64,000 nucleotides of DNA, taken from the NCBI GenBank assembly GCA_964251965.1, contig CAXULQ010000006.1:1-64000 (forward strand), read 5' to 3'. The DNA is from Mucilaginibacter_A sp964251965 (GTDB taxonomy: Bacteria; Bacteroidota; Bacteroidia; Sphingobacteriales; Sphingobacteriaceae). The notes beneath the pieces are model-generated. The model did no database searches and was not told the origin of the DNA. It saw only the letters and a program-made list of their open reading frames with translations. The position numbers and the translations under genes are program-made. Below are positions 33,891 through 41,936 of this stretch, one piece after another; position 1 is the stretch's first letter, and the number at the start of each line of letters is the position of its first letter.

Positions 33891-35324
33891 TTAAATAACG
33901 CTGACTTTGATCATGTTGGTCCTTCCTTTTTTCTCCATTGGGATAGCACCTGTATTGATTACAACATCACCATCTTCTACTAAATTTTGACTTTTTAAAA
34001 TATCGTTAATTTCCTGAATACTATTGTCTGTAGAAGTGGTATCAAACTTATCATAATAAAACCCTCTAACGCCCCATAATAAACTTAAAGTTCTAAGTAA
34101 ATGGCGATTACGGGCAAATATAAAAGTATTTGCTTTTGGCCTGTGGCTCGAAATTTCAAATGCCGTATATCCAGTAGAGGTCATGGAAACAATACCTGCC
34201 GCATCAGTTTGTTCGGACAAGATAACAGCCGCATTGCATATTGCATCAGATAAAACCGTAGAAGATTTTTCGTTTACTGGTTTTGGCGTATTAAAATTAT
34301 ACCCGTTTTCTTCTACGTTACGGATGATTTTTTGCATCGTTTCAATTACAATCACCGGAAACTCGCCAACAGAAGTTTCTCCACTCAGCATCACGGCATC
34401 TGCCCCATCTAATACAGAATTTGCCACATCGTTCACTTCGGCGCGCGTTGGCCTTGGTGTGGTAATCATACTTTCCAGCATTTGCGTTGCTACAATTACC
34501 GGTTTAGAAGCTGCACGGCATTTACGGGCAATCATTTTTTGCAACAACGGAACTTGTTCCATTGGCATTTCAACACCTAAATCCCCACGGGCAACCATTA
34601 CGCCGTCAGTAGCTTCAATAATCGCATCAATATGTTCAATCGCTTCTGGTTTTTCAATCTTCGCAATTACACGGGCCGATTTACCGCTTCTGCTTATAAT
34701 ACGCTTTAAATCAACAATATCTACTTCTGTACGAACAAAAGATAAACCAATCCATTCTACGTCATTCTTCAACGCAAACTCTAAATTAAATAAATCTTCT
34801 TCGGTTAAACTTGGTATAGAAACTTTGGTATTGGGTAAATTAACGCCTTTACGCGAAGTTAAAATACCTCCATGCACCACTTCGCAAACTACAGTATCTT
34901 TATTATTGGTTTCTTTAACCCGCATTTGCAGTTTACCATCATCCAACAAAATAATTTCCCCGGCAACTACATCCTTTGGAAAACTATCATAAGTAATGTA
35001 AATCTGCTTTTCATCACCAATGCACTCATTTGTGGTTATGTTGATGGTTGTTCCATTAATAAGTTGGACACCGCCTTCTTTAACCAAACCAATCCTGATT
35101 TTCGGTCCTTGTAAATCGGCCAAAATACCAACATTTAACTTGTACTGTTCGTTTATTTCACGAATATTATCAATGGCAATTTGATGATCTTCTTGTTTTC
35201 CATGAGAAAAATTTAATCTGCAAACGTTTACACCAGCCCTGATCAAAGATAACAGCATCTCTTTCTGTGATGAAGCAGGCCCAAGCGTGGCAACTATTTT
35301 AGTTCTTTTGTGAGAAATTTTCAT
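33891..35324 (-). CDS. pyk: Pyruvate kinase
   Basis: A 477-aa glycolytic enzyme that converts phosphoenolpyruvate and ADP into pyruvate and ATP. Motifs: KIVATLGPASSQKEML, VCRLNFSHG, the substrate/catalytic RVIAKIEKPEAIEHIDAIIEATDGVMVARGDLGVEMPMEQVPLLQK (given in parts: IAKIEKPEA and MVARGDLGVE), the metal-site ATQMLESMI and DGADAVMLSGETSVG. The C-terminal regulatory domain follows from about 345. It ends with the canonical length, lacking extensions. A dispersed-repeat copy precedes its start (35354-35375). Confidence 0.96.
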   Translation of the reverse strand: MKISHKRTKIVATLGPASSQKEMLLSLIRAGVNVCRLNFSHGKQEDHQIAIDNIREINEQYKLNVGILADLQGPKIRIGLVKEGGVQLINGTTINITTNECIGDEKQIYITYDSFPKDVVAGEIILLDDGKLQMRVKETNNKDTVVCEVVHGGILTSRKGVNLPNTKVSIPSLTEEDLFNLEFALKNDVEWIGLSFVRTEVDIVDLKRIISRSGKSARVIAKIEKPEAIEHIDAIIEATDGVMVARGDLGVEMPMEQVPLLQKMIARKCRAASKPVIVATQMLESMITTPRPTRAEVNDVANSVLDGADAVMLSGETSVGEFPVIVIETMQKIIRNVEENGYNFNTPKPVNEKSSTVLSDAICNAAVILSEQTDAAGIVSMTSTGYTAFEISSHRPKANTFIFARNRHLLRTLSLLWGVRGFYYDKFDTTSTDNSIQEINDILKSQNLVEDGDVVINTGAIPMEKKGRTNMIKVSVI

Positions 35325-35353
35325 TTAATATAAATAAAGGTTAATTTTTTGGA

Positions 35354-35375
35354 AGCTTCTTTTATGAGGCAAAAT
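35354..35375 (-). repeat. Dispersed repeat copy upstream of pyk
   Basis: AGCTTC-TTTTA-TGAGGC-AAAATTA, co-oriented with pyk and about 30 bp before its ATG. Confidence 0.75.
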
Positions 35376-35406
35376 TAGTGTAAATTTTTACACTGAGCGA
35401 AATTGT

Positions 35407-35826
35407 TTAAAACAACAGGTTTTCGTTGGATTTAAGCACTTTAGGGTCTATCTCTACAACTGATTCTACACTTTCTATTTGCCTTAACCGTAACAACATG
35501 TCGTCCAGGTCTTCTTTGTCAAAATGGTTTTTGATAAGTATAAAATAATCAACATAAGCCATTTCTGAAATAAGATAGCCTGCTGTGCTGTGGTTTGCAA
35601 TGATATAAAACTCGGTTTCTGATGATTCAATTTTGAAGAAATACTGCGAAAACTGCAGCGGTTCACTTCCTGAGAACAAATTCAAACGATAATCCCCTGC
35701 TTTCTTAAAATCAGTGTTTAGCTGTTTGTTAATGTAATAGCACAGTTTATAGTCCTTCAAAACAGAAGTAACCGAAATTAATATAAAATCCAGGTCTAAC
35801 TCAAAACTCAGTATTTTTCTGCTCAA
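35407..35826 (-). CDS. IPExxxVDY family protein
   Basis: A 139-aa cytoplasmic protein of a Bacteroidota-only family named for the motif I-P-E-x3-V-D-Y, here diverged to LISEMAYVDYFILIKN near residue 85. The function is unknown. The family is consistently next to pyruvate kinase and often near acpP-fabF; both hold here (pyk downstream on the same strand, acpP divergent to the right), which suggests co-regulation with glycolysis and lipid synthesis. Confidence 0.85.
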   Translation of the reverse strand: MSRKILSFELDLDFILISVTSVLKDYKLCYYINKQLNTDFKKAGDYRLNLFSGSEPLQFSQYFFKIESSETEFYIIANHSTAGYLISEMAYVDYFILIKNHFDKEDLDDMLLRLRQIESVESVVEIDPKVLKSNENLLF

Positions 35827-35935
35827 AACTATAGGTTATAAAATTATTCTAAATTACAAATCAAACTATTATTAACTTTATATAACTGATAATTTTATTT
35901 ACAATTCTTATTAAATTCACAATAAAAAACCGGCA

Positions 35936-35947
35936 TAAAAACAGCAT
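35936..35947 (+). repeat. Dispersed repeat, ACAG variant core
   Basis: TAAAAACAGCAT, preceded by CCGGCA, in the divergent gap between the IPExxxVDY gene and acpP. Confidence 0.65.
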
Positions 35948-35991
35948 TGCAATATACCAGGAATTAACTGGAGCAAAATCTTATGTTAGGT

Positions 35992-36021
35992 TTGATATTT
36001 GATTTAATTTATTTTTCTTTG
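35992..36021 (+). promoter_or_regulatory. acpP promoter
   Basis: TTG (35992-35994), then exactly 19 bp, then TTTCTTTG (36014-36021): the best spacing match to the Bacteroidota vegetative promoter in the window. The predicted leader to the acpP ATG is about 30 nt. Confidence 0.7.
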
Positions 36022-36055
36022 CACAGATTTATTTAACCATAAAAAATTTAAGACC

Positions 36056-36292
36056 ATGTCTGATATCGCTTCCAGAGTAAAAGCAATTATAGTAGAAAAA
36101 TTAGGTGTTGACGAAAATGAAGTTACACCAGAAGCCAGTTTCACTAACGATCTGGGTGCAGATTCTTTAGATACTGTAGAACTGATCATGGAGTTTGAAA
36201 AAGAATTTAATGTAGCTATTCCTGATGATCAGGCAGAAAATATTGGGACTGTAGGGCAAGCAATCGCATATCTTGAAAAAAACGTTAAATAA
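36056..36292 (+). CDS. acpP: Acyl carrier protein
   Basis: A 78-aa acidic protein carrying fatty acyl chains on a phosphopantetheine arm. The attachment Ser is in FTNDLGADSLDTVELIMEFE (DSL motif near residue 39). N-terminus MSDIASRVKAIIVEKLGVDENEV is canonical. Part of the fatty acid synthesis operon acpP-fabF-rnc, 21 bp upstream of fabF. Confidence 0.97.
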   Translation: MSDIASRVKAIIVEKLGVDENEVTPEASFTNDLGADSLDTVELIMEFEKEFNVAIPDDQAENIGTVGQAIAYLEKNVK

Positions 36293-36313
36293 TTAGCTCT
36301 TTTTATTAGTTAA

Positions 36314-37567
36314 ATGGAGTTAAAAAGAGTAGTTGTAACAGGTCTTGGCGCACTTACTCCAATTGGCAACAATGTTCCTGATTTCTGGAATGCTTTGCTT
36401 ACTGGAGTAAGCGGGGCTGACATGATAAAAGGGTTTGATACCACAAAATTTAAAACAAAATTTGCCTGCGAAGTAAAAAACTTTCTTGCCGAAGAAATCT
36501 TTGGCAAAAAAGAAGCCCGTAAAATGGATCCATTTGTCCATTTTGCAATGGTTGCTGCAGATGAAGCTGTACGAGATGCTAATTTAGATTTCCCTAATTT
36601 GGATACCAACCGGATTGGCGTTATCTGGGGTTCCGGCATTGGTGGCCTTAAAACGTTTTTAGATGAGGTATCTAACTTTGCCAAAGGTGATGGTACTCCC
36701 CGTTACAATCCTTATTTTATTCCCAAAATGATTTTAGATATTGCCCCTGGGCACATATCTATTAAGTACGGGCTGCGCGGCCCAAACTTTTCTACTGTAT
36801 CTGCTTGTGCTTCCGGGACTAACGCTTTGATCGATTCTTTCAATTACATCCGTTTAGGTATGTCGGACGTTATTATATCCGGAGGTTCTGAAGCTATTAT
36901 TAATGAGGCTGGTATCGGTGGCTTTAACGCTATGCACGCTTTATCTACCCGCAATGATGATCCGGCAACTGCTTCCCGCCCTTTTGATAAAGACCGGGAT
37001 GGCTTTGTGGCAGGCGAAGGCGCAGGTGCTGTTATTTTGGAAAGCCTGGAACATGCAAAAGCGCGGGGAGCAAAAATTTATGCTGAAATGATTGGCGGCG
37101 GCATGAGTGCCGATGCAAACCATATTACTGCCCCGCACCCTGAAGGTTTGGGCGCACGATTGGTTATGACAAACGCACTCAGAGATGCCGGTTTAACTAC
37201 TGCCGATATCGATTACATTAATGTTCACGGCACTTCTACACCTTTAGGGGACATCAGCGAAACAAAAGCGATTGTAGGTTTATTTGGTGACGATGCTTAT
37301 AAACTAAACATCAGTTCTACTAAATCCATGACTGGCCATTTATTGGGTGCAGCCGGTGCTATCGAAGCTATTGCTTCTGTGCTTGCCGTTAAAAATGACA
37401 TCGTCCCTCCTACCATTAACCATTTTACAGACGATCCGGAGTTTGACCCTCAATTAAACTTCACTTTTAATAAAGCACAAAAACGCTTAGTCCGTGCTGC
37501 ACAAAGCAACACGTTTGGTTTTGGCGGACATAATGCTTCTGTAATTTTCAAGAAATACGAAGAATAG
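36314..37567 (+). CDS. fabF: 3-oxoacyl-ACP synthase II (KAS II)
   Basis: A 417-aa elongating condensing enzyme. The catalytic triad is visible: Cys in STVSACASGTNALIDSF (about residue 165), His in NVHGTSTPLGD (about 305) and His in KSMTGHLLGAAGAIE (about 341). N-terminus RVVVTGLGALTPIGN and C-terminus NTFGFGGHNASVIF are standard. It condenses malonyl-ACP with acyl-ACP made on the adjacent AcpP. Confidence 0.97.
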   Translation: MELKRVVVTGLGALTPIGNNVPDFWNALLTGVSGADMIKGFDTTKFKTKFACEVKNFLAEEIFGKKEARKMDPFVHFAMVAADEAVRDANLDFPNLDTNRIGVIWGSGIGGLKTFLDEVSNFAKGDGTPRYNPYFIPKMILDIAPGHISIKYGLRGPNFSTVSACASGTNALIDSFNYIRLGMSDVIISGGSEAIINEAGIGGFNAMHALSTRNDDPATASRPFDKDRDGFVAGEGAGAVILESLEHAKARGAKIYAEMIGGGMSADANHITAPHPEGLGARLVMTNALRDAGLTTADIDYINVHGTSTPLGDISETKAIVGLFGDDAYKLNISSTKSMTGHLLGAAGAIEAIASVLAVKNDIVPPTINHFTDDPEFDPQLNFTFNKAQKRLVRAAQSNTFGFGGHNASVIFKKYEE

Positions 37568-37572
37568 TTTGA

Positions 37573-38298
37573 ATGCCGGTTTTAAGGTTTTATAAGCTTT
37601 ATTTATCCCCCAACAGAAAATACGTTAAGCTGTTAAAAAACTTACTGGGTTTTGTGCCCGGCAATTTAATGTTATATCGCTTGGCGTTTCGGCATAAATC
37701 TGTAGCGCAGGTTATAAAAAAAGGTGTTAAAAACAGTAACGAAAGGTTAGAATTTTTAGGCGATGCCGTTCTGGGTTCTGTTGTAGCAGAAATCCTTTTC
37801 AAAATGTACCCTTATGAAGATGAAGGTTTTTTAACAGAACTTCGATCTAAAATTGTAAGCCGCATTAATTTAAATGCGCTTGGCAAAAAATTAGGTTTTG
37901 AACAATTGGTAGAATTTGATACCCGCGTTATCAATACCAGCCGACAAAGTTCTTTGCTGGGCGATGCTTTTGAAGCTTTGATTGGTGCAGTTTACTTAGA
38001 TAAAGGTTACAATTTTACCAAAGATTTTTTGACTAACCGAATTATCAAATCTCACATTGATATCCACAAATTAGAAAATACGGAAACCAATTTTAAAAGT
38101 AAGCTGATTGAATGGTGCCAGCGCCACAGTAAAGATATTTGCTTTGAACTAACTACTAATCAGCAAGGAGAAAGCTCCAAATTATTTACGGTGCAAGCTA
38201 ATATTGATGGCGAGGTTTTTGGAAGCGGCAAAGAATTTAACAAAAAAACAGCCGAAAAACTGGCAGCCGAAAAAGCCTGCGAAGCTTTAGGAATTTAG
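37573..38298 (+). CDS. rnc: Ribonuclease III
   Basis: A 241-aa double-strand RNA endonuclease for rRNA and mRNA processing. The catalytic signature is NERLEFLGDAVLGSVVAEIL near residue 56, with the second acidic site SLLGDAFEALIGAVYLD around residue 130. A dsRNA-binding domain follows (about 170-241: KLIEWCQRHSK..., KKTAEKLAAEKACEAL). It is 6 bp downstream of fabF, the standard order acpP-fabF-rnc in Bacteroidota. The N-terminal about 20 residues (LRFYKLYLSPNRKYVKLL) are an extension common in the phylum. Confidence 0.95.
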   Translation: MPVLRFYKLYLSPNRKYVKLLKNLLGFVPGNLMLYRLAFRHKSVAQVIKKGVKNSNERLEFLGDAVLGSVVAEILFKMYPYEDEGFLTELRSKIVSRINLNALGKKLGFEQLVEFDTRVINTSRQSSLLGDAFEALIGAVYLDKGYNFTKDFLTNRIIKSHIDIHKLENTETNFKSKLIEWCQRHSKDICFELTTNQQGESSKLFTVQANIDGEVFGSGKEFNKKTAEKLAAEKACEALGI

Positions 38299-38319
38299 AT
38301 TTTCCTTTTCGATATTGCC

Positions 38320-38442
38320 GCTGTCATTTTCGACTAAAGGATAAATCTTCTTTCAATAAGAACAATAATTTTAGTCGATAAAAGAAGTATGTTGATCCTT
38401 TCGCTTTAAAGAAGATTCCTCATTACGTTTCGGAATGACAGC
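38320..38442. repeat. 123-bp dispersed palindrome with a repeat copy in its loop
   Basis: Arms GCTGTCATT... (38320) and ...AATGACAGC (38442), with AATCTTCTTT / AAAGAAGATT farther in. The layout matches a type of palindromic repeat I recall as common between Bacteroidota genes (TGTCATTTCGA...-like). The central loop holds a full copy of the dispersed element, TTTTA-GTCGA-TAAAA-GAAGTAT (38369-38390). It lies between the convergent rnc and the gene at 38456. Confidence 0.65.
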
Positions 38443-38445
38443 AGA

Positions 38446-38460
38446 AACACTTCTTTTAAT
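38446..38460 (-). repeat. Dispersed repeat copy overlapping a stop codon
   Basis: ACACTTC-TTTTA-ATAC; the stop codon of the minus-strand gene (38456-38458) lies within it. Confidence 0.6.
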
Positions 38461-39169
38461 ACAGTTTTTTTAGTGGCGGCAAGCCTTTTCCTTCTTTAAA
38501 ACCTTGTGCTGATTTTTTTACGTAATTGATCAAATCATAATCATTCCAGGCAGAAAGCTGATCAAAAGATGGCCGGTAACTATCCATAAACGACTGAATT
38601 TGCTCTTCCTTTAAATCTGTAACCTGCTTTACAAGGCTTTTGTTAAAGCGTTTATCAACACTCAATTCACACAGTTCATTTTGAGAAAACTCCTGAAAGT
38701 GCTTTGCCTGCTTAGGCGTTTTGCCAAAAAGCTCGTACAAGCCAGTTAATGGAGAAGTTAGCATAGAAAGTGCAGGCGGCTTCCCGTTATAAAAACTGCC
38801 CTGACTGCGGTACTGCCTTAACACTTCATCCAGTTCCTGCTTTTTGGTTTGGCCAACAATCCTAACTTCATTTAGCTGGATAACGGGCGACATTTGTATA
38901 ACTACATCTTTTTGGTCTGCAACAACATAGAAATAGTCGCTGTAATCTTTTTTAAAAATCTTAACCGTATCGCCAACATTTACTTTAATACTAAACCAGC
39001 CTAAATCGGTACTGGCAACCGTAGTTTTATTGTTTTTATTGAAAACTAAGGCATTAGCTACGCGCTGCCCGTTTTGCCGGTGAAAAATAACACCTTTCAG
39101 CAAAAACTCCTGCTGGGCAAAAACCGGATGAAGACTACAAATACAAAGGAAGACCAATATCAATTTCAT
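38456..39169 (-). CDS. Secreted carboxypeptidase-regulatory-like domain protein
   Basis: A 237-aa exported protein (signal peptide MKLILVFLCICSLHPVFAQ; the start is set here, eight codons inside the longest reading). Residues 25-110 resemble the CarboxypepD_reg-like domain: LLKGVIFHRQNGQRVANALVFNKNNKTTVASTDLGWFSIKVNVGDTVKI is the usual 'variation plus inherited beta sandwich'. The remaining half is helical and charged (PKQAKHFQEFSQNELCELSVDKRF). No TonB-dependent barrel follows. It probably belongs to surface or envelope biology; the exact role is unknown. Confidence 0.75.
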   Translation of the reverse strand: MKLILVFLCICSLHPVFAQQEFLLKGVIFHRQNGQRVANALVFNKNNKTTVASTDLGWFSIKVNVGDTVKIFKKDYSDYFYVVADQKDVVIQMSPVIQLNEVRIVGQTKKQELDEVLRQYRSQGSFYNGKPPALSMLTSPLTGLYELFGKTPKQAKHFQEFSQNELCELSVDKRFNKSLVKQVTDLKEEQIQSFMDSYRPSFDQLSAWNDYDLINYVKKSAQGFKEGKGLPPLKKLY

Positions 39170-39251
39170 CTCCCAGAAAAAACTTTTAAACATCGAAGTA
39201 AATTTACTAAAAGCAAAAATGGTTAAGCGTTAAACTATGTTAATTATCAAT

Positions 39252-39274
39252 TTTAGGGCGATAAAAACAGTATC
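39252..39274 (+). repeat. Dispersed repeat, ACAG variant, upstream of yicC
   Basis: TTTTA-GGGCGA-TAAAA-ACAGTAT, a full-length copy of the variant form. Confidence 0.75.
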
Positions 39275-39327
39275 GGCTTCTTTACAAGCTTAGTTTAGGC
39301 AAAACTTTAGCTGTGTTGATTAATTTT

Positions 39328-39335
39328 TATCTTTG
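39328..39335 (+). promoter_or_regulatory. yicC -7 box placed against the start codon
   Basis: TATCTTTG matches the consensus exactly and ends 3 bp before the ATG at 39339. A leaderless transcript, or use of the next ATG (39351), is implied. The -33 region is weak (CTTTAG 19 bp upstream). Confidence 0.6.
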
Positions 39336-39338
39336 CAG

Positions 39339-40214
39339 ATGATAAAATCCATGACAGGTTTTGGCCTTAGCAGCCACGACTTGGGAAACGTAAAATATAC
39401 GGTCGAACTTAAATCCCTCAACAGTAAATTCCTCGAACTGTCCGTTAAACTTCCCCGTGCTTTTGCCGAAAAAGAATTTGAACTGCGCAACGAATGCAGC
39501 CGATTAATTGAACGCGGCAAAGTAAACCTGGTTATCAACATAGAACAAAATGAAGCTAAAAATGCAGCAGCAAGTATTGATGTAGTCTTACTGCAGCAAT
39601 ATTTAAAGCAGCTAAAAGAAGTAAGCAGCCAATTGAACGAACCAACTTCCAACTTGCTGCAACTGGCTTTGGGTTTGCCGGAAGTAGTTAAATACACCGA
39701 AGAAAAAGCATCAGAAGATGAGTGGAAAACGGTTGCGCAGGTTTTTAAAAAAGCGGTGGATGCGTTTCAGCAATTTAGGTTGGATGAAGGAAATGTGCTG
39801 GAAAATGATTTAAAACTTCGGATCAGCAATATTCTTGAAAACTTATCGAAAGTAGAAATAGCAGAACCCGAAAGGATTTTAACGGTAAAAGAACGCTTAA
39901 ACCATTTTTTGGCGGAAGCAGTTGGCCGGGAAAATATCGACCAAAACCGTTTTGAGCAGGAATTGATTTATTACATTGATAAACTGGATATTACAGAAGA
40001 AAAAATCCGCTTAAAAACGCATTGCGATTATTTTTTGGAAACGTTAAAAAGCCCGGATGCCAATGGTAAAAAGTTAGGTTTTATTGCCCAGGAAATTGGC
40101 CGGGAAGTAAATACGCTTGGTTCTAAAGCAAACAACGCTGCAATACAAAAGCTGGTAGTTGGCATGAAAGAAGAGCTGGAAAAGATGAAAGAACAATTGT
40201 TGAATGTGCTTTAA
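39339..40214 (+). CDS. YicC-family endoribonuclease
   Basis: A 291-aa protein of the YicC/YloC family, a stress-related endoribonuclease in E. coli. N-terminus MIKSMTGFGLSS is diagnostic, followed by VELKSLNSKFLELSVKLPR, and the C-terminus DFLET-type region (CDYFLETLKSPDANGKKLGFIAQEIGREVNTLGSKANNAAIQ, shown in pieces: GKKLGFIAQEIGREVNT, SKAN). The start at 39339 gives the family N-terminus; ATG at 39351 (MTGFG) is a second candidate. Its neighbours gmk and nadD follow in the same direction, a typical yicC-gmk-nadD order. Confidence 0.92.
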   Translation: MIKSMTGFGLSSHDLGNVKYTVELKSLNSKFLELSVKLPRAFAEKEFELRNECSRLIERGKVNLVINIEQNEAKNAAASIDVVLLQQYLKQLKEVSSQLNEPTSNLLQLALGLPEVVKYTEEKASEDEWKTVAQVFKKAVDAFQQFRLDEGNVLENDLKLRISNILENLSKVEIAEPERILTVKERLNHFLAEAVGRENIDQNRFEQELIYYIDKLDITEEKIRLKTHCDYFLETLKSPDANGKKLGFIAQEIGREVNTLGSKANNAAIQKLVVGMKEELEKMKEQLLNVL

Positions 40215-40216
40215 AG

Positions 40217-40281
40217 GGTCATAGTTAATAGTTTATGGATCATAGAAGCTCCCATGAACCATAAACTATGAACCATTAACC
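40217..40281 (+). repeat. Inverted repeat between yicC and gmk
   Basis: Arms GGTCATAGTTAATAGTTTATGG (40217-40238; one base fewer than its partner) and the inverse at 40259-40281. The loop is 20 nt. There is no T-run, so it resembles a dispersed palindrome (TTCATAG/CTATGAA type) rather than a terminator. Confidence 0.6.
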
Positions 40282-40288
40282 AAAACTT

Positions 40289-40861
40289 ATGAACCAAAGC
40301 GGTAAACTTATAATCTTTTCTGCGCCTTCCGGGGCTGGCAAAACGACGATTGTGCATCATTTGTTAAGTAAATTTCCGGATCTGGAATTTTCAATTTCTG
40401 CCACAACACGCAAGCCGCGCGGAGATGAGCAAGATGGAAAAGATTATTACTTTATTTCGCAAACGGAGTTTTTGCACCGCATTGCCCAAAAAGAATTTGT
40501 AGAATTTGAGGAAGTTTACTCGGGTACTTTTTACGGTACTTTACGCGGAGAAATTGAACGGATTTGGAACAAGGGCAAACATGTTATTTTTGATATTGAT
40601 GTAATTGGCGGCCTCCACTTAAAAAGAAAATATGATGGAAAAGCACTGGCTATTTTTGTGCAGCCGCCATCTTTAAAAGTGTTGATTGAACGTTTGAGCG
40701 GACGTGGAACCGATACGGAAGAAAAGTTACAGGAACGTTACACCAAAGCTGCGAAAGAATTAGATTACGCACCGCAGTTTGATCTGATTTTAAAAAATTA
40801 TGAGTTGGCGATTGCCTGTGAAGAAGCGGAAAAATTAGTTGCAAATTTTATTGGACATTAA
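40289..40861 (+). CDS. gmk: Guanylate kinase
   Basis: A 190-aa enzyme that phosphorylates GMP to GDP with ATP. P-loop LIIFSAPSGAGKTTIVHHLL, GMP site SISATTRKPRGDEQDGKDYYF, EFEEVYSGTFYGT, and HVIFDIDVIGGLHLKRKY; the lid arginines are in RLSGRGTDTEEKLQERY. Normal length for the family. Located between yicC and nadD. Confidence 0.96.
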   Translation: MNQSGKLIIFSAPSGAGKTTIVHHLLSKFPDLEFSISATTRKPRGDEQDGKDYYFISQTEFLHRIAQKEFVEFEEVYSGTFYGTLRGEIERIWNKGKHVIFDIDVIGGLHLKRKYDGKALAIFVQPPSLKVLIERLSGRGTDTEEKLQERYTKAAKELDYAPQFDLILKNYELAIACEEAEKLVANFIGH

Positions 40862-40862
40862 A

Positions 40863-40884
40863 TTTTACCTGGTAAAAGAAGCAT
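40863..40884 (+). repeat. Dispersed repeat copy overlapping the nadD start codon
   Basis: TTTTA-CCTGG-TAAAA-GAAGCAT. The final AT of the copy plus the next G make the nadD ATG (40883-40885), so the copy contributes both leader and start codon. Confidence 0.85.
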
Positions 40885-41455
40885 GAAGATTGGTTTGTTT
40901 TTCGGTTCTTTTAATCCAATCCATACCGGCCATTTAATTATTGCCAGTTACATGGCCAATTTTACCAATCTGGATAAAGTTTGGCTGGTGGTTTCTCCGC
41001 ATAACCCTTTAAAAAAAGCAAGCGACCTGATTAATACTTACGACCGTTTGGAGATGGCCAAGCTGGCAACAGAAACTTCAACCCAAATAGAAGTGAGCGA
41101 TATCGAACTGAAACTGCCGCGGCCATCTTACACAATTGATACGCTAACGCATTTGCAGGAAAAATTTCCGAACCATCAGTTTGCTTTAATTATGGGTTCG
41201 GATAATTTAAACTCTTTGCAGAAGTGGAAAAACTACGAAATTTTACTGCGCGATTATCAGATTTTTGTTTATCCGAGGCCTGGTTTTGAAAATCCTGGGT
41301 TTAGCAAGCATCCGTCTATAACTTTAACCGATACGCCGTTGATTGAAATTTCTTCTACTTTCATCCGTAAATCTATCGCCCAAAAAAAGAATGTGCAATA
41401 CTTTTTGCCGGATGCTGTGCTGGAATTTATAGAGGGCAAAAATCTGTACCGATAA
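40883..41455 (+). CDS. nadD: Nicotinate-nucleotide adenylyltransferase
   Basis: A 190-aa enzyme that adenylylates nicotinate (or nicotinamide) mononucleotide in NAD synthesis. The nucleotidyltransferase motif GLFFGSFNPIHTGHLIIASY (with HxGH) opens it; VWLVVSPHNPLKK and the C-terminal ISSTFIRKSIAQKKNVQYFLPDAV (SxxxR) complete the active site. The gene begins on a repeat copy. With PnuC and the NadR-type kinase at 9-10 kb it could complete riboside salvage if it accepts NMN. Confidence 0.95.
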   Translation: MKIGLFFGSFNPIHTGHLIIASYMANFTNLDKVWLVVSPHNPLKKASDLINTYDRLEMAKLATETSTQIEVSDIELKLPRPSYTIDTLTHLQEKFPNHQFALIMGSDNLNSLQKWKNYEILLRDYQIFVYPRPGFENPGFSKHPSITLTDTPLIEISSTFIRKSIAQKKNVQYFLPDAVLEFIEGKNLYR

Positions 41456-41478
41456 TTTTAGTTGGTAAAAGAAGCCAT
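41456..41478 (+). repeat. Dispersed repeat copy after nadD
   Basis: TTTTA-GTTGG-TAAAA-GAAGCCAT, with one inserted C, beginning 1 bp after the stop codon. Confidence 0.8.
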
Positions 41479-41542
41479 TTGTCTCTTTTCATTTGTAAGC
41501 CTTCTTCAAAATAAAAAGAGTTTTTTTGGGAAACGGCGAAAT

Positions 41543-41854
41543 TTAATGTCCTTGCTTCGCCAGCGCTTCGTAGATTTCTGCACTTAGCAAACCGCTGCCG
41601 CCGCCGTAATGCTGCAAAAATATTGGTGCAGGGTTTTGTGTGCTAAAAACAGCTTTCAATTTTTCTTCTTGCTGCGGATCAATCCCGGCACAAAACAAAA
41701 CGATGCCGACCGGTTGCTGATGGAATAGCTCAACCGCTTCATCATCCGTATGTGCACCGATTCCGTTCCATTGTTCGTTCGTATTGATCAACCTTAAAAC
41801 TACTGCTAAAATTTTAGTGTCGCGGTGGATGGCGAGGATATTTAGTTTGTGCAT
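41543..41854 (-). CDS. Uncharacterised receiver-like protein
   Basis: A 103-aa protein. It starts MHKLNILAIHRDTKILAVVLRLINTN and contains HTDDEAVELFHQQPVGIVLFCAGIDPQQEEKL, which has the spacing of a CheY-like fold without the phospho-acceptor Asp (Cys-Ala-Gly-Ile-Asp at that site). It ends with a glycine-rich HYGGGSGLLSAEIYEAL. It may be a degenerate receiver-fold protein. It lies just downstream of the pirin gene on the same strand with 82 bp between, so it may share its transcript. Confidence 0.55.
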   Translation of the reverse strand: MHKLNILAIHRDTKILAVVLRLINTNEQWNGIGAHTDDEAVELFHQQPVGIVLFCAGIDPQQEEKLKAVFSTQNPAPIFLQHYGGGSGLLSAEIYEALAKQGH

Positions 41855-41936
41855 AATTTAAAAAACGAAGGAAGCCGGAAGATGTTTTTCAACAAAAATC
41901 CGGCTTCGGGATAAGGATAATTAAAAAGTTTCAGGA

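Noticed and set aside
34183..34992. Long plus-strand frame inside pyk
   Set aside because: It is an antisense shadow of a highly conserved gene, with Ser/Thr-rich composition and no recognisable family.
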